From JBDTGE01 sp050742975 (GTDB lineage Bacteria > Actinomycetota > Actinomycetes > Mycobacteriales > Jatrophihabitantaceae): a stretch of 6,774 nucleotides of DNA. Of this stretch, positions 4,635 to 6,774 are shown in pieces. The notes under the pieces were generated by a model. That model was not told where the DNA came from. It worked only from the letters and a program-made list of their open reading frames with translations, and searched no databases. A program made the translations under genes and the position numbers. The DNA is taken from contig JBOGDQ010000026.1 in assembly GCA_050742975.1 (NCBI GenBank), forward strand, positions 1-6,774, written 5' to 3'. Every line of letters begins with the position of its first letter. The first letter of the stretch is position 1.

Positions 4635-5927
4635 ATGGAAAGCCGGCTGGAGGCCATGCGCGAGTACGCCCGGGGAGCGCTGTGGGTGCTGCCCGGCGTG
4701 TCCGTCGTCCTCGCGCTCGCGCTCGGCTCCGTCCTGTCGCGTGTGGACGTGCCGGCGCACTCAGCGCTGCACCGGCTTGTCTTCCAGGGGACGTCCGACG
4801 ACGCGCGCACCCTGCTCGTCGGCATCGCCGGCACCATGATCACGGTCATCGCGCTGATGCTGGGCCTCACCGTAGTGGCCCTGCAGTTGTCGTCCACGCA
4901 GTACTCGCCGCGGCTGCTGCGCAACTTCCTGCGCGACCGGCCGAACCAGCTCGTGCTCAGCGCGTTCGTGGCGACGTTCGCCTACAGCACGGCGGGCCTC
5001 TACACCGTGGGCGTCTCCGGCGGGAACCGCACCGAGAACTTCCCGCGGCTGGCGGTCAGCGGCGCGATCCTGCTGCTGTTCCTGAGCCTGTTCGCGCTCG
5101 TCTTCGAGGTGCACCACGTTGCCCATTCGATGCAGGTCGACGAGATCATGCGCCGCGTCGAGAACGGAACCCAGCAGGTGATCCGGGACGTCCCCGCAGC
5201 ACCGTGCGAGGGACCGCCGCCCACCGTGCCTGCGTCGGCCGTGCCGGTCCGGGCCGCCCGTTCGGGCTACGTGCAGACGATCCATCCGGAGGCGCTGGTC
5301 GAGGCGGCGGGCCGGCTCGACGTCAACGTCGCGATCGCGTACCGGGTCGGCGAGCACGTCGTGTCCGGGACGCCGCTCGCGTGGGCCTGGCGCTCCGACT
5401 CCGCGCCGGTCGACGTCCACCACCTGGTCGAGACAGCGCAGCACGCGGTGCGGCTGGGCTTCGAGCGGACGCTGGAGCAGGACGCGGCCTTCGGCATCCG
5501 GCAGCTGGTCGACATCGCGTCCAAGGCACTCTCGCCCGCGGTCAACGACCCGTACACCGCCGTCCAGGCGATCGATCACGTCGCCGTGATCATGGCGTCG
5601 ATCGCGCGGCGCGAGCACGGGACGGCCGTCCGGTCGACCGCAGCCGCGACGACGGTGACGATCCCGGCGCACAGCTTCGAGGACTACCTCGACCTGAGCT
5701 GCGCGCAGATCCGCCGGTTCGGCGCGAAGGAACCGACGGTGGCCCACGAGCTGATCGGGCTGCTCAGCAGCACCGCGCACGCCACCGACCTGCCGGCGCG
5801 GCACGCGGCCATCGGTCGGCAGCTCGACCTGCTCGTCGACGACGCCGAACGCGAGGTCGCCCAGCGGGCCGACCTGGTTGCGGTGCGCGCCGACGCCGCA
5901 GCGCTGCGGGCCTGGCTGACCGGCTGA
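4635..5927 (+). CDS. DUF2254 family integral membrane protein
   Basis: This 430-residue inner-membrane protein of the DUF2254 family has no established function. Four hydrophobic segments lie in the first 160 residues (about 15-35, 61-84, 106-127, 140-160), followed by a cytoplasmic-looking domain. Family landmarks are ALQLSSTQYSPRLLRNF (82-98), the VHHVAHSMQVDEIM segment (159-172) and SKALSPAVNDPYTAVQAIDH (296-315). The segment SGYVQTI...GEHVVSGTPLAW (about 210-250) resembles the short beta-rich lipoyl/barrel-hybrid pattern, but has no lipoyl or biotin lysine motif. ATG 4635 is chosen because it is the first start that leaves the divergent gene intact and gives a normal N-terminus. The reading frame stays open upstream to 4095, but that part is antisense to the lipoprotein. 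ATG 4656 is a less likely start. The gene is divergent from the lipoprotein, sharing its control region, and convergent with DUF3151, 4 bases away. Confidence 0.9.
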   Translation: MESRLEAMREYARGALWVLPGVSVVLALALGSVLSRVDVPAHSALHRLVFQGTSDDARTLLVGIAGTMITVIALMLGLTVVALQLSSTQYSPRLLRNFLRDRPNQLVLSAFVATFAYSTAGLYTVGVSGGNRTENFPRLAVSGAILLLFLSLFALVFEVHHVAHSMQVDEIMRRVENGTQQVIRDVPAAPCEGPPPTVPASAVPVRAARSGYVQTIHPEALVEAAGRLDVNVAIAYRVGEHVVSGTPLAWAWRSDSAPVDVHHLVETAQHAVRLGFERTLEQDAAFGIRQLVDIASKALSPAVNDPYTAVQAIDHVAVIMASIARREHGTAVRSTAAATTVTIPAHSFEDYLDLSCAQIRRFGAKEPTVAHELIGLLSSTAHATDLPARHAAIGRQLDLLVDDAEREVAQRADLVAVRADAAALRAWLTG

Positions 5928-5937
5928 CGGGTCAGCC
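5914..5937. terminator. Hairpin at the DUF2254/DUF3151 convergent junction
   Basis: GGCTGACC (5914-5921) and GGTCAGCC (5930-5937) form a perfect 8-bp stem with an 8-base loop. The loop holds the DUF2254 stop (5925-5927) and the right arm holds the DUF3151 stop (5932-5934 on the complement). Only 4 bases separate the two genes, so a symmetric hairpin here could end transcription in both directions. No T-tract flanks it. The role is inferred from position. Confidence 0.45.
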
Positions 5938-6336
5938 GAGCGCGGTGATCGCCTCGGGGTCGCTGTCGGCGAGGAACTGGACGCAGCGCGCGGCCTCGTC
6001 CCTCTCGTTGATCGCGGCGGCGGCCTGGCCCAGCGCGTGCAGGGCGCGCAGGAAGCCGCGGTTGGGACGGTGTGACCACGGCACCGGGCCGGTGCCCTTC
6101 CAGCCCGCGCGCCGCAGCGCATCCAGGCCGCGGTGGTAGCCGGTGCGCGCGTAGGCGTAGCCCTCCACGGTTCGCCCGCCGGACAGCGCCGCCTCGGCCA
6201 GCGTCGCCCACGCGGCGCAGGACGTCGGGTGGTCAGCGGCCACGGCGGCCGGATCCTCGCCCGCGTCCAGGCGCGCGACGGCCGGGTCCTCCGGGAGCCG
6301 GGTGGGTGGGGCGAGGAGGTTGCCGAAGCTGGTCAT
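5932..6336 (-). CDS. DUF3151 family protein
   Basis: This 134-residue soluble protein belongs to DUF3151, an actinobacterial family of unknown function. The family pattern is clear along the whole length: NLLAPP...LPEDPAVARL (6-23), HPTSCAAWATLAEAAL (36-51), the strongly conserved block AYARTGYHRGLDALRRAGWKG (61-81), GPVPWSHRPNRGFLRAL (83-99), and a C-terminal helix ending in ADSDPEAITALG (123-134). The alternating helical pattern with AWATLAEAAL and GFLRALHALGQAA is reminiscent of a TPR-like helical repeat, which is inference. There is no signal peptide or membrane segment. The ATG at 6336 overlaps the stop of the upstream TetR-type gene (ATGA) and has no clear ribosome binding site, so translation is probably coupled. 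The length is close to the family norm and no domain appears missing. Confidence 0.9.
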   Translation of the reverse strand: MTSFGNLLAPPTRLPEDPAVARLDAGEDPAAVAADHPTSCAAWATLAEAALSGGRTVEGYAYARTGYHRGLDALRRAGWKGTGPVPWSHRPNRGFLRALHALGQAAAAINERDEAARCVQFLADSDPEAITALG

Positions 6337-6774
6337 GCTTTGCGATTGTGCCGCTTGACCGAGGCGTGCAGGCGGTCGACCCCGGCCACGAACAGATCGG
6401 TGCCGAAGTCGTAGTAGGCGTCCTCGTCCTCGCAGTCGGTGAGCGCGTCGGCGCACGCGACCAGGTTGGGGAAGCGCTCGCGCGGCAGCCCGGCGATCGC
6501 GGCGTGCTTGGCCGCGCGGACCGCGTCGCGCTGCTCGGCCGGCACGCCCGGCTCGGCACCGGCCTGCTCGGTCACGAGCATGATCGCGGTCTGCATCGCG
6601 GTGCGGGCGATGTCGGTGGCCCGGGTCACCGAGAAGCCGGCGGCACGCAGCAGGGCCAGCGTCTGCTCGGCGAGCTCCTGGCCGGGCGGGCACTGCAGCA
6701 CGCGCGGGCCGGCGAGGTGCGCCGACGCGGGGTGCCGGCGCAGCGACTCGACCAGCGAAGCCATGACCGCACGC
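6333..6774 (-). CDS. TetR/AcrR-family regulator, C-terminal part (5' end off the right edge)
   Basis: The frame is open to the window edge and about 147 residues are visible. They match the C-terminal ligand-binding and dimerisation region of TetR-type repressors: SLVESLRRHPASAHL, then LLRAAGFSVTRATDIARTAMQ, a long helix with IMLVTEQAG, and a closing FPNLVACADAL...YYDFGTDLFVAGVDRLHA typical of the C-terminal TetR helices. The N-terminal helix-turn-helix should lie beyond 6774, so the ATG at 6764 is an internal methionine; the frame continues upstream as Arg-Ala-Val. The stop overlaps the DUF3151 start by 4 bases, so the two form an operon. Such repressors usually control their own or a neighbouring promoter in response to a small ligand. 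The ligand is unknown here. The family call rests on C-terminal features, which diverge quickly, so confidence is moderate. Confidence 0.75.
   Translation of the reverse strand, partial: RAVMASLVESLRRHPASAHLAGPRVLQCPPGQELAEQTLALLRAAGFSVTRATDIARTAMQTAIMLVTEQAGAEPGVPAEQRDAVRAAKHAAIAGLPRERFPNLVACADALTDCEDEDAYYDFGTDLFVAGVDRLHASVKRHNRKA

Noticed and set aside
4520..4924. N-terminal extension of the cupredoxin lipoprotein
   Set aside because: The frame stays open, but the extension would bury the signal peptide and overlap the divergent DUF2254 gene. The GTG at 4519 has a strong ribosome binding site.
4761..6122. 453-codon minus-strand frame opposite DUF2254
   Set aside because: It is an Arg/Asp/Val/His-rich shadow. 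DUF2254 on the plus strand has clear family motifs.
6762..6764. ATG at 6764 as the true start of the TetR-type gene
   Set aside because: The frame continues upstream without a stop, and a TetR protein needs an N-terminal DNA-binding domain that is absent here. It is an internal methionine.

Overview
The window is GC-rich, with third codon positions that are almost all G or C. It uses GTG starts and ATGA-type stop/start overlaps, and it carries a DUF3151 gene, a family I know only from Actinomycetota. It therefore reads as chromosomal DNA from a high-GC actinobacterium. I cannot name the genus. I see no mobile element, CRISPR array, tRNA or rRNA.

Layout: (1) 1-675, plus strand: the C-terminal half of a TrpB2-type tryptophan synthase beta chain, cut by the left edge. 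(2) 696-3406, minus strand: a two-component pair, with a polytopic GAF/HisKA_3 sensor kinase (1340-3406) whose stop overlaps the start of a NarL/LuxR-type response regulator (696-1343). (3) 3407-3532: a 126-base spacer with the kinase ribosome binding site, a small dyad and a strong stem-loop just downstream of the next gene. (4) 3533-4519, minus strand: a secreted lipoprotein with two tandem cupredoxin-like domains. The first has a plausible type-1 copper ligand set and the second has lost most of it. (5) 4520-4634: a short divergent spacer with a perfect 14-bp palindrome and a candidate promoter. (6) 4635-5927, plus strand: a DUF2254 integral membrane protein. (7) 5932-6774, minus strand: a DUF3151 protein translationally coupled to the C-terminal part of a TetR-family regulator that runs off the right edge.

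How the genes may work together: the lipoprotein and the kinase/regulator pair lie head-to-tail on one strand. An extracytoplasmic cupredoxin-like protein feeding a membrane sensor kinase is an attractive idea, but a stem-loop between them may separate the transcripts. The lipoprotein and the DUF2254 gene are divergent and share one compact control region. Both convergent junctions (trpB/regulator and DUF2254/DUF3151) carry a GC-rich hairpin that overlaps a stop codon, consistent with compact bidirectional termination. The least described elements are the tandem cupredoxin lipoprotein next to the two-component system, the palindrome at 4566-4579, and the DUF2254 protein with its possible lipoyl-like segment.
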